Assembly (NCBI GenBank): GCA_016722045.1
Contig: JADKGY010000006.1
Location: 558,001-622,000, forward strand
DNA: 64,000 nt
DNA from: Candidatus Opimibacter skivensis
Lineage (GTDB): Bacteria > Bacteroidota > Bacteroidia > Chitinophagales > Saprospiraceae
Direction of reading: 5' to 3'
Positions 37,831-47,063 of the stretch are shown in pieces. The notes under the pieces were generated by a model. That model had not been told where the DNA came from and did no database searches. It was given only the letters and a program-made list of their open reading frames with translations. A program made the translations under genes and the position numbers. Position 1 is the stretch's first letter, and each line of letters begins with the position of its first letter.

Positions 37831-37921
37831 GAAAATAGGCAGAAGAGGCGGAAAAGGCGGAAAAGGGTAGAAAAGGCGGAAAAGGAAGAAAAGGAAGAAT
37901 AGGGACAAAGGGTGGGAAAGG
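37831..37921. repeat. G/A-rich minisatellite (GGCGGAAAAGGCAGA type)
   Basis: About nine degenerate 9-bp units (AGGCGGAAA, AGGGTAGAA, AGGAAGAAA) are present. The same family occurs at 62809-62934, and in inverse orientation at 48857-48964 and 63391-63540. Confidence 0.8.
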
Positions 37922-37962
37922 AGACTTGAAATTTCTTTAATCTTCTTAGGTTCCTTTCAATC

Positions 37963-38066
37963 GGATTTTGTCGAAATCAATCTTATAAGTCATTGTCTCA
38001 ATTGATGTTATACACCAAATCGAAATTATTTTTTTCCAAAAACCAGAGTCCGATTTTGTCGAAATC
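37963..38066. promoter_or_regulatory. Paired GATTTTGTCGAAATC motifs before the CNNM gene
   Basis: The 15-bp sequence occurs at 37964-37978 and again at 38052-38066, 88 bp apart. Each copy contains the inverted repeat GATTT/AAATC. The pair lies upstream of the start at 38167 and could be an operator pair or a dispersed repeat. Confidence 0.35.
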
Positions 38067-38166
38067 CGTTTTCTAACCCGTTCCTCGTGCACAAAGACGT
38101 CGTTGATTAACTTGTACCTTTGATTTGTCTAATCCCGGTTATCCCCGGAATTATCAACGAAAAACC

Positions 38167-39443
38167 ATGGAAATCCTCATTATTCTCATTCTCATACTGA
38201 TCAACGGTTTATTTTCTATGTCTGAAATCGCCCTTGTTTCAGCCCGCAAAAACAGGCTTAATTATTCAGCTCAGAGGGAAATAGGGGAGCAAAAATTGCC
38301 CTTGATCTCGCCTCAAATCCAAGTAAGCTTCTTTCTACAGCTCAAATAGGGATCACACTGATCGGGATATTGACCGGTATCTACAGTGGAGAAAGAATAA
38401 CACAGGGCATGGAAGAATATTTTTTACAATTTCCACTTCTTACGCCATATGCGCATACATTGTCCATCACCGTTGTACTTATTATCCTGAGCTTCTTTGC
38501 CTTAGTACTTGGCGAACTCGTACCAAAGCGAATAGGCCTTACGTATCCCGAAGCCATAGCAAAAACAGTGGCCTTCCCGATGAAAATAATCGGCTTCATC
38601 ATGGCACCTTTCATCTTTTTATTAACCAACACGACTGATCTGCTTCTAAAAATATTCAGCGTCAAACCTTCAAGTAATAGCAAAGTCACTGAAGAAGAAA
38701 TAAAAGCGATCATCAAAGAAGGCACTGAAGAAGGTGAAGTACAGGAAATCGAACAGGATATAGTCAATCGTGTATTTAGTGTAGGGGACAGAAGCGTAAG
38801 TTCACTGATGACGTCCAGAAAAAAAAATGACAGCCCTCGACATTACGGATACAAAAGAAGAAGTGAAAAGCTTGTCTATCATGACATGCATAATTTTTAC
38901 CCGATCTATGACAGCGATGTGCAGGACATTGTGGGCATTGTCAGCCTGAAGCGATTATTCGCAGAAATCGAAAAGGGTGAATTTAATCTGAAGAATATTC
39001 TATCTGAACCTTCTTACATCGCTGAAGGAGCTTCTGCATACCAGGCTTTGGAACAATTCAAGCAAACAAATATTCATTATGCCCTGGTGATCGATGAATA
39101 CGGTTCTACTCAAGGGATTCTGACGATGAGTGATATCCTCGAGGCACTCGTCGGCGAGGTATCAGAATTTTATGGACAGGAATATAAATTTGAAAAACGG
39201 GATGACAATTCATGGCTGATTGACGGACATTATCCATTGCCTGATTTTTTGATTGAATTTGGGATGGAAGATTTTATCAAAGATTTCGAAGTGAATACTG
39301 TTGGCGGACTCATCATCCAGGTGCTTGGGCATATCCCAAAAGAAACAGAAAAAGCACGCTGGGAACATTTTGAATTTGAAATCCTCGACATGGACGGACC
39401 GAAAATTGACAAGGTTCTTGTCGTGAGAAAGAAAGGTGAGTAG
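38167..39443 (+). pseudogene. CNNM/CBS/CorC-HlyC family membrane protein, frameshifted
   Basis: The protein begins with MEILIILILILINGLFSMSE and IALVSARKNRL, the start of the CNNM (DUF21) membrane domain. It continues in another frame with IGILTGIYSGERI, VLGELVPKRIGLTYPEAIA and EEIKAIIKEGTEEGEVQEIE. The CBS pair (NFYPIYDSDVQDIVGIV, HYALVIDEYGSTQGILTM) and the CorC/HlyC domain (FEVNTVGGLII) follow. The family exports magnesium or cobalt or is linked to haemolysin-like activity. Breaks lie near 38290-38350, and a compensating pair lies near 38818-38872, where the alternative frame reads MTALDITDTKEEVKSL as expected. Repaired length is about 425 residues. Confidence 0.85.
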
Positions 39444-39460
39444 AAAAGCAGGAGACTTTA

Positions 39461-39508
39461 GACGTGAGACATGAGATGTGAGATGGGTGAGGCGTGAGGC
39501 GTGAGGTT
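39461..39508. repeat. GTGAGAC / GCGTGAG short repeats
   Basis: Degenerate copies of a 7-9 bp unit (GTGAGACAT, GTGAGATGG, GTGAGGC) follow the CNNM gene. No gene or clear terminator is seen here. Confidence 0.6.
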
Positions 39509-39686
39509 TCTAAGTGAACTACGTGTCCTCCCTGCGAAACAAGAAGAAAGGTGAGAGTTTTTTCCATCTACTTCTCTACATCAGATTAATTTCTAATTCT
39601 GATAAAATTTTAATAAATTTCGTATTCATCAAAACCTCCTGACTCCCCAAACGCTAACCAATATCCTTAACCTTAAATCTGTTCGT

Positions 39687-40254
39687 ATGAAAAACCAACT
39701 TCTTTGGGCATTTAGCCTTTTAGTTCTCTTTATGATCGCTTGTAAACCTGCAGCGACAACGGATGAAAAAGCTTCCGCCGCAAAAGCCGATTCCACTGCG
39801 ATGGCGGCACCGGCTTCTGCTCCGGCTGAGTTTGCAGACATGAAATACAGCGAAACCGTTAAAAACGGTATGGCCGGTTTGTCAAAAGGTGATATAGCTG
39901 CCTGGATGGCCCCTTTCGCGGATAACGCAGTATACCTATGGAACGGTGGGGACAGCCTTGCCGGAAAGGCCGCTATTAATACCTATTGGACTAAGCGAAG
40001 AGAGGGAAGTCGTTGATTCGCTTACTTTCAAAAAGGAAATATTTCTTCCGATAAAAGTAAATAATCCACAAAGTGTTGAAGCTTCCGGTATATGGGTATT
40101 AGCCTGGTATGAAACGACAGCCAAGTATAAAGCCACAGGCAAAAAAATGACACAGTGGATGCATACAGATTCTCATTTTGATGCCAATGGTAAAATAGAC
40201 CGCATGATTCATTACAGCGACAGGTCTATTATCAATGCTGCGATGACGAAGTAA
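39687..40254 (+). pseudogene. SnoaL/NTF2-like lipoprotein, one frameshift
   Basis: The signal MKNQLLWAFSLLVLFMIAC ends in a lipobox Cys, followed by an Ala-rich linker (ASAAKADSTAMAAPASAPAE). The folded part has MAGLSKGDIAAWMAPFADNA and VYLWNGGDSLAGKAAI, then breaks near 40005 (KRREGSR-stop). A second frame resumes at EVVDSLTFKKEIFLP and ends in FDANGKIDRMIHYSDRSI. The fold is SnoaL/NTF2-like. Removing one G from the GGG run restores the frame. It is probably an outer-membrane-anchored ligand-binding or enzymatic domain of unknown substrate. Confidence 0.8.
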
Positions 40255-40271
40255 TAGGATTTCATTTAAAT

Positions 40272-40328
40272 AAAAAAAAGTGATTGATGTCCGTAGTCTG
40301 AGACTATGGACATCAATCACTTTTTTTT
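40272..40328. terminator. Long bidirectional terminator hairpin
   Basis: Arms of 21 bp (AAAAAAAAGTGATTGATGTCC and its exact complement) flank a further TAGTC-TGA-GACTA stem with one G-T pair. The T/A tracts make it work in both directions between convergent genes. It overlaps the stop codon of the GNAT gene. Confidence 0.9.
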
Positions 40329-40794
40329 ATGATTTCTTTTCCCAAACAATCTTCACCGCTGACATTTTTTCATTTTCAAAACGAATGTCAGAAAAAACCT
40401 CAAATCCGTTTTTTACATAAAATGCTAACGGAGATTCATAAGGTTCACCATTTTGTTTGATTTCATCATCATGATCAATAACCCAACCGTTTAATCGGAG
40501 CTCATTTTCTTTCATATGATCCAGCATCATCCGGCCCAGACCAATCCCATGATACAAACTATTAATAATGATTGAAAACCAACGGCCCTCTTCACGATCA
40601 AAGGTATAGGCCCACCCTATGATTTCATTTGCATCATCAAGCATTAAATAGTGTGTTTGCATAGCTGATGCATTGAGGTATTCATCAAATCCTTCTTTTG
40701 TAATGCTGATTCGACCTGGATATTCGCGATTCCACAAATAAACAATTGTTTCTTTCTGTGCCTTTGATAATTCAGTTGATGTTACGATTTTCAT
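40327..40794 (-). CDS. GNAT-family N-acetyltransferase
   Basis: The 155-residue protein has the GNAT fold: YLMLDDANEIIGWAYTFDR (strands 2-4), then WFSIIINSLYHGIGLGRMML, where HGIGLGRMML supplies the acetyl-CoA pyrophosphate loop, and a final LAFYVKNGFEV. The substrate amine cannot be told. It is intact and marks the end of the frameshift-rich zone. It is monocistronic, with a strong terminator after its stop. Confidence 0.8.
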   Translation of the reverse strand: MKIVTSTELSKAQKETIVYLWNREYPGRISITKEGFDEYLNASAMQTHYLMLDDANEIIGWAYTFDREEGRWFSIIINSLYHGIGLGRMMLDHMKENELRLNGWVIDHDDEIKQNGEPYESPLAFYVKNGFEVFSDIRFENEKMSAVKIVWEKKS

Positions 40795-40959
40795 TTGTAC
40801 ACGTAATGATAAAGTGAAATCTTTTTTTTCTTGAACGCCTACTTGATGTGCAGTACGGATAACCCATAATAAGCCTAATAAAAGACTTTTATTCGAAAAT
40901 GGAAAATGGAGTGAATTCTATCCTTTTAAGCCTTAATTTTAAGAAAATAAAAAGCAACC

Positions 40960-41610
40960 ATGAATACGCTAATGTATAAACGCTTTTTACTCGTCAAGGA
41001 TAAATTTTATACTGACCCGGAAAAAACGTACAAAGCTGCTCTTTCTGCCTCCTATTATGAGCCTGCACATGTCACTGGTCTTCGCAGCACTGCGGTCTAT
41101 CATGAGCCGGGTGTGAAAACCAAATTGGAAAAAATACTTGGAATAAAAATTACCAGATGGGATACCGATCCCATAGAGGAAAATGGTGTCTTCTACCAGG
41201 GTTTTTCCAAAGGCCGAACAAAGGAAACTCCGGGTGTGCATTCGGACGAGCCTTACAATGATATCACTGTCGTCATATACCTGACACCAGATCTCCCTGT
41301 AGATTGCGGCACATCTTTGTGGATGCATAAAAAAACAGGATTGTGCGATCCCCCGATGCCGCGTGACGCGCGTCGATTGAAAACGAATCTTTCGAAACTA
41401 AGGGATCGGTTTGAAAGAGAATCAAAAGACCGCACGAAATGGATTGAAACGGATCGGGTAGGTTATAAGTTTAACAGGATGATTGCTTATCCATCAGGTG
41501 CCCTGCATTCCGCTTCAAAACATTATGGAGGCAACCTTGCCAATGGAAGGCTATATCAAACCTTCCGCATCGGTGTAGACTGGAACACATTTATCATGTC
41601 CAAATCTTAA
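40960..41610 (+). CDS. DUF6445-type, 2OG-Fe(II) oxygenase-like protein
   Basis: The 216-residue protein has GVHSDEPYNDITVVIYLTP, where the H-x-D pair looks like an iron-binding motif. It then has DCGTSLWMHKKTGLCDP and, near the end, YPSGALHSASKHYGGN, which could supply the distal His, followed by LYQTFRIGVDW. This is the DUF6445 layout, a family resembling 2-oxoglutarate/iron oxygenases. The substrate is unknown. ATG codons at 40960 and 40975 are both possible starts. Confidence 0.7.
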   Translation: MNTLMYKRFLLVKDKFYTDPEKTYKAALSASYYEPAHVTGLRSTAVYHEPGVKTKLEKILGIKITRWDTDPIEENGVFYQGFSKGRTKETPGVHSDEPYNDITVVIYLTPDLPVDCGTSLWMHKKTGLCDPPMPRDARRLKTNLSKLRDRFERESKDRTKWIETDRVGYKFNRMIAYPSGALHSASKHYGGNLANGRLYQTFRIGVDWNTFIMSKS

Positions 41611-41626
41611 AAGCAACCAGGATTTT

Positions 41627-43237
41627 TTAATCCTTAAAGAAGTTGATGACCAAATCCTGGTATGCATATACATCTCTAGGTTTTGCAGTAATCATTTGTC
41701 CTAGTAAATCAAGCCGATGAGCTTCTTTTATAGTCAAAGCTTCAGCCCATAATGCAACTTCAGTTAAAACCTGATTTTGATATTCGTCATGAGTTGCTGT
41801 AATTTTTGTTTTCACTAAAAACTTAGTTCTGCAATCTGCTTCTGCTAAAATTCTATCTCCATTGTACCTGCGTTGAATCATGCGGGTCACTCTAGCCGTA
41901 ACATCAACCACTCCCGGAGGAACAGATTTGCCCAGTTTGAGGCCTATACTGCTTTCTGTAAAGCGGATCAGTGTCTTGTGACTAGTCCTGTATCCTTTTC
42001 TTGTCTTTATTTTCTCATGCTCTTCATTGGCTTTTTGTCCCAGGGTAAGGTCGAGAGGTCTGAAGCCAAAACGATAATAAAACCAGAAAGCACCGGATGC
42101 GATTCCTTCAGGATTGTCCAGTCCGAATTGATATGGCTCTACTTCAAAATAACAGAGTTTAAATACATGTTTGTAGACGCGTAAGAGCTGCGCCAGGATA
42201 AATGCTGATTCGCCATTCCTGAAGGATTCGAAAATATTTATTCCAAAATTCGCTCTTTCGCCAAATACCCATGCACCCCCATACGCTACCGGAAATCCAT
42301 TTTTAAATGCTGTAAAACCAACATAGGATTCGAGAGGAAGTTGTCTTGAAGGAATCATACTATATATCGCAACAGATATGCCGCGCTCCAGATGATATAA
42401 TCTCAATGAACCATCCTCCATAAATGTTGTCGGATCAGTTTCTCTGCCGGTAACGGCCATTGAATTTTTTATCACGTAAACCACTTTTTCGCTTTCCTCA
42501 TTCAACATTTCGGCACAGGCTGGTAATGTTTTGATTATAACCTCCTTTACTTCAAATTTTTTAAGCAACTCCAGATTAAAATATGGAGATGGAAAATCCA
42601 ACCGGTTGTATGCTTTTGAAAATAATTTGTCCTTTGGTGTAACCCGAACGAATAATTCGAGGCGGTCAAAGAAGTGATCTTTGATAAAAGGTAGATGATC
42701 CAGTCTCGCCAATTCATTGATGATAAAACGAAGACGTTGTTTTTCCGGTACCAATAGCATATCCATCAGGCTCTGATTGCTAAGGCCGGCAGTTGTTTCG
42801 CTCTTTTCGAGTGAGGTAAGGGTCATCCGAAGCACCTCATTGAGTTGAAGTGTGGGCGATTCAAAAGAATTAAATGTTACGTTACAATGTGGATGAGCAA
42901 GCAGCCACCTGACACCATCATGTGAAAAACGTGTTATCGTTGACGTGAAAGGCATTCCTGAATTGTCAAATAACTTGCTTTGACTTTTCCGGTTTGCTTG
43001 AAGAATCTTTGTGATCCTTAATAATTCTTTTTCAGCCAGAAATAGCTGTGTCGCATCCGAAGGATAAGCAATGATGAATAAAAGTGTTTCAAAATAAGTG
43101 ATCAGCTCTTTATTGACCGGAAGGATCATTTTAGACAGATCCTTTAGACACTTGAATTTAGTTTCAAGACTTATCGGGTCAAATCGATTCGCGTTTTCTT
43201 TGAGGTTATGCGATAGACTTTTGAAAGTATTCCTCAT
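41627..43237 (-). CDS. Conserved hypothetical protein, GNAT-like C-terminal half
   Basis: The 536-residue soluble protein falls into two parts. The N-terminal half is helical. From about residue 300 comes a block (YVGFTAFKNGFPVAYGGAWV, NFGINIFESFRNGESAFILA, YFEVEPYQFGLDNPEG, GAFWFYYRFGFRPLD) that I know as highly conserved in proteins of unknown function. It resembles a GNAT-type fold in its order of elements. No acetyl-CoA loop is clear. It is convergent with the DUF6445 gene. Function is unknown. Confidence 0.6.
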   Translation of the reverse strand: MRNTFKSLSHNLKENANRFDPISLETKFKCLKDLSKMILPVNKELITYFETLLFIIAYPSDATQLFLAEKELLRITKILQANRKSQSKLFDNSGMPFTSTITRFSHDGVRWLLAHPHCNVTFNSFESPTLQLNEVLRMTLTSLEKSETTAGLSNQSLMDMLLVPEKQRLRFIINELARLDHLPFIKDHFFDRLELFVRVTPKDKLFSKAYNRLDFPSPYFNLELLKKFEVKEVIIKTLPACAEMLNEESEKVVYVIKNSMAVTGRETDPTTFMEDGSLRLYHLERGISVAIYSMIPSRQLPLESYVGFTAFKNGFPVAYGGAWVFGERANFGINIFESFRNGESAFILAQLLRVYKHVFKLCYFEVEPYQFGLDNPEGIASGAFWFYYRFGFRPLDLTLGQKANEEHEKIKTRKGYRTSHKTLIRFTESSIGLKLGKSVPPGVVDVTARVTRMIQRRYNGDRILAEADCRTKFLVKTKITATHDEYQNQVLTEVALWAEALTIKEAHRLDLLGQMITAKPRDVYAYQDLVINFFKD

Positions 43238-43272
43238 ATTGACAAATGTAATAATAGAGAGTGAGAGAAGTG

Positions 43273-43318
43273 TGCTTCGACCTGCTTAACTCAACCATGT
43301 GCTACAGCTAAGCAACCG
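43273..43318 (-). repeat. 46-bp REP-like dispersed element, copy 2
   Basis: This is the reverse-orientation counterpart of 6186-6231. It has the same length and identical ends (CGGTTGCT, AGCTGTAGCAC, AGGTCGAAGCA on the minus strand), with a divergent centre. It lies between the hypothetical gene and ruvC. Confidence 0.65.
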
Positions 43319-43395
43319 AAAAGTGAGAGAAGTGAGAGTGTGTCCTTTCATTTCCCCCTTTCAGGGGGTAGGGGGTAAAATTGTACCTTGCACCC

Positions 43396-43941
43396 ATGAA
43401 AGCTACACGCATCCTTGGCATCGATCCCGGAACGAACATCCTTGGATTTGCTGTCATCGAAATAGATCGTGACCAGGTGACTGTCCTGGAGATCGGGGTA
43501 CTTCATCTCAAAGAGAAAAAAAATCCGAGTGATAAGTTGCGCGAGATCTTCCTTGAGATCCAGGAGATCATCGAGCGCTATCTTCCCCAGGACCTCGCGA
43601 TCGAAGCTCCTTTCTTTGGAAAAAATGTGCAATCCATGCTGAAACTTGGACGCGCGCAAGGTGTCGCGATGGCTGCAGGCATGACGATGGGTCTGACGAT
43701 CACAGAATATTCTCCAAAAAAAATAAAGCAATCCGTCACAGGTAATGGAAATGCGGCGAAGGAACAAGTCGCCGATATGCTCTGTCGCATGTTGAATTTA
43801 AAACCAGAAAAACTTGAGCTCGATGCAACAGATGCTTTGTCCGTCGCACTATGTCATCATTATCAGTCTGGCCGAATTGTCTCTTCGAAAAAATCCGGAT
43901 GGAAGGCGTTTATTAAGGAGAATCCGGAGAGGGTGAAGTAG
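43396..43941 (+). CDS. ruvC: Crossover junction endodeoxyribonuclease RuvC
   Basis: I start at ATG 43396 (MKATRILGIDPGT), five codons after a less likely upstream Met. The 181-residue protein has the RNase H-like acidic residues of RuvC: Asp10 in GIDPGTNILGFA, Glu70 in AIEAPFFGKN, and the Asp pair in LDATDALSVALCHH. KLGRAQGVAM and SPKKIKQSVTGNGNA-KEQV are also family motifs. It resolves Holliday junctions with RuvAB. It is intact. Confidence 0.95.
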   Translation: MKATRILGIDPGTNILGFAVIEIDRDQVTVLEIGVLHLKEKKNPSDKLREIFLEIQEIIERYLPQDLAIEAPFFGKNVQSMLKLGRAQGVAMAAGMTMGLTITEYSPKKIKQSVTGNGNAAKEQVADMLCRMLNLKPEKLELDATDALSVALCHHYQSGRIVSSKKSGWKAFIKENPERVK

Positions 43942-44005
43942 CAGTAGCAGTGGAAGTGGAAGGGAGAATGCTGTAGGGACATATAGCTTTGGATTATTTT
44001 TTGAA

Positions 44006-44221
44006 TTACTTCGCAAAAACCAATACCTCACCTTCAGCCTGAGATTTTGGAATTTTAATTCCCTCTTCTTTCAATCCTTCAATGTGGAATTGGATCGCTT
44101 CAAAAATATTTTTCTCAACGGTCGCTCTCGTTTTACCAGTCGCAATTACACCCGGTAAATCAGGAGCATAAGCTGAAAAACCTGTTTTCGTTTTTTCATA
44201 AATAACCAGGTACTTTCTCAT
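44006..44221 (-). CDS. HicB-like antitoxin-type protein (orphan)
   Basis: The 71-residue protein reads KYLVIYEKTKTGFSAYAPDL, PGVIATGKTRATVEKNIFEA and IQFHIEGLKEEGI. This is the partial RNase H-like HicB fold (Y-x-P-D-L-P-G-x-x-x-x-G-x-T). Full HicB antitoxins have an additional DNA-binding tail, which is absent. No HicA toxin frame is visible beside it, as the spacer to clpB is only about 50 bp. It is therefore a solitary HicB-like protein; antitoxin function is uncertain. Confidence 0.75.
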   Translation of the reverse strand: MRKYLVIYEKTKTGFSAYAPDLPGVIATGKTRATVEKNIFEAIQFHIEGLKEEGIKIPKSQAEGEVLVFAK

Positions 44222-44273
44222 TTTGAATTTTTTTAATTCATTCCTTCTCCTCAGCCTTCGCCTTCACCTTAGC

Positions 44274-47063
44274 CTACTTCTTCCCCGTCTCCGTCTGCGG
44301 CTGATCTTCCTCATCATCGTCATCATCATCTTTGATACCTTTCACAAGATCATTGACATCTTTTGTGGCCTTATTCAATTTATCAACCTGGTCTTCTCGC
44401 TTCTTTAATTTTTGCTGACCATCTTTATTCGCCACAGGCATAGTCCCATTTCCTTTGAATCCATCTTCGCTGAAGACAAAACCTTTGTTGTCGGCATCCA
44501 CATAGATAGTATCCCCGGCAACAAATTTTCCGGACAATACTTGTATAGCCAACTCATTGACAAGATCAGTTTCAATGACTCTTTTGAGAGGACGTGCTCC
44601 ATACTGCGGATCATAACCGATATCTGCCAGAAGAGTTAAGGCTTTGTCGCTGACCTCAAGATTAAGGTCACGGTCAGCGAGGTTTTTCTTTATTTTCCGG
44701 AGCTGTAGTCCTGCTATTTTTTTGATTTCATCTTTAGTGAGCGGAAGGAACATTATTTTATCATCGATCCTATTGAGAAACTCAGGTTTCAGTGTTCCTT
44801 TCAACAAGTTGAATACTTCTTCTTTTGTAGTGGCCAATATGTCTTGCCGTTTGCTTTCACCTACGGCCTGCAGATCTTCGAAATTTTCAAGGATGACATC
44901 AGAACCCATATTGGACGTCATGATGATGATGGTGTTTTTGAAGTTGGCCATACGACCTTTATTGTCTGTCAATCGTCCATCATCCAAAACCTGCAAAAGA
45001 ACATTGAACGTATCCGGATGTGCTTTTTCAATTTCATCCAGCAATACAATTGAATATGGCCTGCGTCTGACCGCTTCTGTCAACTGACCACCTTCATCAT
45101 AACCGACATATCCCGGAGGCGCACCGATCAATCTTGATACGCTGAATTTTTCCTGGTATTCACTCATGTCAATACGAGTGAGCGCATTTTCATCATCAAA
45201 AAGAACTTCAGCGAGCGCTTTTGCTAATTCCGTCTTTCCTACACCGGTTGGGCCAAGAAATATAAATGAACCAATAGGTTTATTTGGATCCTGCAGTCCG
45301 GCCCTGCTGCGGCGCACTGCATTTGAGACAGCAGTTACAGCTTCTGCCTGTCCTATCATACGTTTGCCGATCTCTGCTTCAAGTGTTAGCATTTTATCCT
45401 TCTCACTCTGCAGCATCTTTTGCAAAGGTATTCCTGTCCATTTGGATACAACTTCAGCTATGTCATCCGCAGTGACTTCTTCATTCGTAAAGCGGCTCTC
45501 TTTCGGCAAAGCATGCAATTTGGTTTCTTCTTCCGTTAATTTTGTTTTTTCAGTTACCAGTTCACCATATCTGATTTTGGCGACCTGTTCATAATTCGAT
45601 TCACGCTCTGCTACCGTTGCTTCATGTTCAAGTTCTTCAATGTGTTTTTTGATATTTTGAATAGAATCAACGATATCTTTTTCATTTTTCCATGACGCTT
45701 TTAGGCTGTCCAGTTTTTCCTGGGTATTCGCAATGAGTTCGGTGATTGTCTTTAGTTTTTTCGCGTCATTTTCTCTTTTGATACCTTCACGTTCGATGGA
45801 AAGTTGACGTAGCCTTCGGTCAGCTTCATCTATTTCTTCAGGCATGCTGTCAAGTTCAAGCCTTAGTTTCGCAGCTGCTTCATCGATGAGATCAATGGCT
45901 TTATCAGGAAGTTGACGATCTGCTATATAACGATGTGAAAGTTCGGCAGCAGCGACGAGGGCCTCGTCCAGGATTTCAATCTTGTGATAGGATTCATATT
46001 TGTCCTGGACCCCACGAAGAATGGAAATCGTATCTTCTACGGATGGCTCGTCGATGTAGACAGTTTGAAAACGTCTTACAAGAGCTTTGTCTTCTTCAAA
46101 ATATTTTTGGTATTCATCTGCTGTAGTGGCACCTATCGTTCTTAGCTCCCCTCGGGCCAAAGCAGGTTTCAGAATATTAGCAGCATCCATGGCTCCGCTT
46201 CCTCCTCCTGCTCCGATCAATGTATGGATCTCATCAATAAAAAGAATCACTTCTCCATTAGATGACTTGACTTCTTCAATGACGGCTTTGATACGCTCTT
46301 CAAATTCACCTTTGAATTTGGCGCCGGCGATGAGTGAAGCGATATCAAGCACATAGATTTTTTTCGAGAGCAGATTCTCCGGAACATCTTTTTTGACGAT
46401 ACGCCATGCAATACCTTCTACGATGGCGGTTTTACCTACACCGGCTTCTCCGATGAGAATAGGATTATTTTTTTTGCGTCGGGAAAGGATTTGCAGGATC
46501 CGTCTGATCTCGTCATCACGGCCGATGATGGGATCAAGTTTTCCATCCAGGGCTTGCTGGTTGAGGTTGATTCCATATTTCTTGAGCGCATTATATTGGT
46601 TTTCAATATTCTGATCAGTCACATGGCGCCCACCCCGCAATTCTTTTATGGCAGCTTTCAGTCCTTCAAGTGTTGCGCCCTGATCTTTCAGGATTTGAGC
46701 GCCCTTGCTATTCCCCACCATGATGCCAAGAAGCATGATTTCCGTAGAGATAAACTCATCCCCAAATTCAGGTAAAAGTTTTTTGGCTTCTGCCAATGCT
46801 TTATTGCTGGTATCCGTCAGGTATTGTTTGTCAGAACCGGTGACTTTCGGATAGGTCTGAATCATATCGTCAAGGGCTTTGACCAACTGAGGGATGCTGA
46901 CACCCACTTTTTGAAAAATAAATTTCGCGCTGTCTTCGCTTGCCTCAAGAATGCCTTTGATCATATGAGTCGTGTCAACAGTCTGTTGTTGAAGACTGGC
47001 TGCTAAACGCTGTCCTGCAAGAATAGCCTCCTGGGCGTTGATTGTAAAATTATCGTAGGTCAT
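44274..47063 (-). CDS. clpB: ATP-dependent chaperone ClpB
   Basis: The 929-residue protein has the N-terminal Clp repeats, AAA-1 with Walker A GEAGVGKT (205-212) and IDEIHTLIGAGG, a long coiled-coil middle domain (about 410-530), and AAA-2 with GPTGVGKTELAK near residue 610 and LLDEIEKAH. DPQYGARPLKRVIE marks the end of AAA-2. An extra acidic tail (GIKDDDDDDEEDQPQ) is beyond the usual length. With DnaK, DnaJ and GrpE it resolubilises aggregated proteins after heat stress. dnaJ and grpE lie 9 kb away. It is divergent from the GHMP kinase gene, with a 600-bp spacer. Confidence 0.96.
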   Translation of the reverse strand: MTYDNFTINAQEAILAGQRLAASLQQQTVDTTHMIKGILEASEDSAKFIFQKVGVSIPQLVKALDDMIQTYPKVTGSDKQYLTDTSNKALAEAKKLLPEFGDEFISTEIMLLGIMVGNSKGAQILKDQGATLEGLKAAIKELRGGRHVTDQNIENQYNALKKYGINLNQQALDGKLDPIIGRDDEIRRILQILSRRKKNNPILIGEAGVGKTAIVEGIAWRIVKKDVPENLLSKKIYVLDIASLIAGAKFKGEFEERIKAVIEEVKSSNGEVILFIDEIHTLIGAGGGSGAMDAANILKPALARGELRTIGATTADEYQKYFEEDKALVRRFQTVYIDEPSVEDTISILRGVQDKYESYHKIEILDEALVAAAELSHRYIADRQLPDKAIDLIDEAAAKLRLELDSMPEEIDEADRRLRQLSIEREGIKRENDAKKLKTITELIANTQEKLDSLKASWKNEKDIVDSIQNIKKHIEELEHEATVAERESNYEQVAKIRYGELVTEKTKLTEEETKLHALPKESRFTNEEVTADDIAEVVSKWTGIPLQKMLQSEKDKMLTLEAEIGKRMIGQAEAVTAVSNAVRRSRAGLQDPNKPIGSFIFLGPTGVGKTELAKALAEVLFDDENALTRIDMSEYQEKFSVSRLIGAPPGYVGYDEGGQLTEAVRRRPYSIVLLDEIEKAHPDTFNVLLQVLDDGRLTDNKGRMANFKNTIIIMTSNMGSDVILENFEDLQAVGESKRQDILATTKEEVFNLLKGTLKPEFLNRIDDKIMFLPLTKDEIKKIAGLQLRKIKKNLADRDLNLEVSDKALTLLADIGYDPQYGARPLKRVIETDLVNELAIQVLSGKFVAGDTIYVDADNKGFVFSEDGFKGNGTMPVANKDGQQKLKKREDQVDKLNKATKDVNDLVKGIKDDDDDDEEDQPQTETGKK

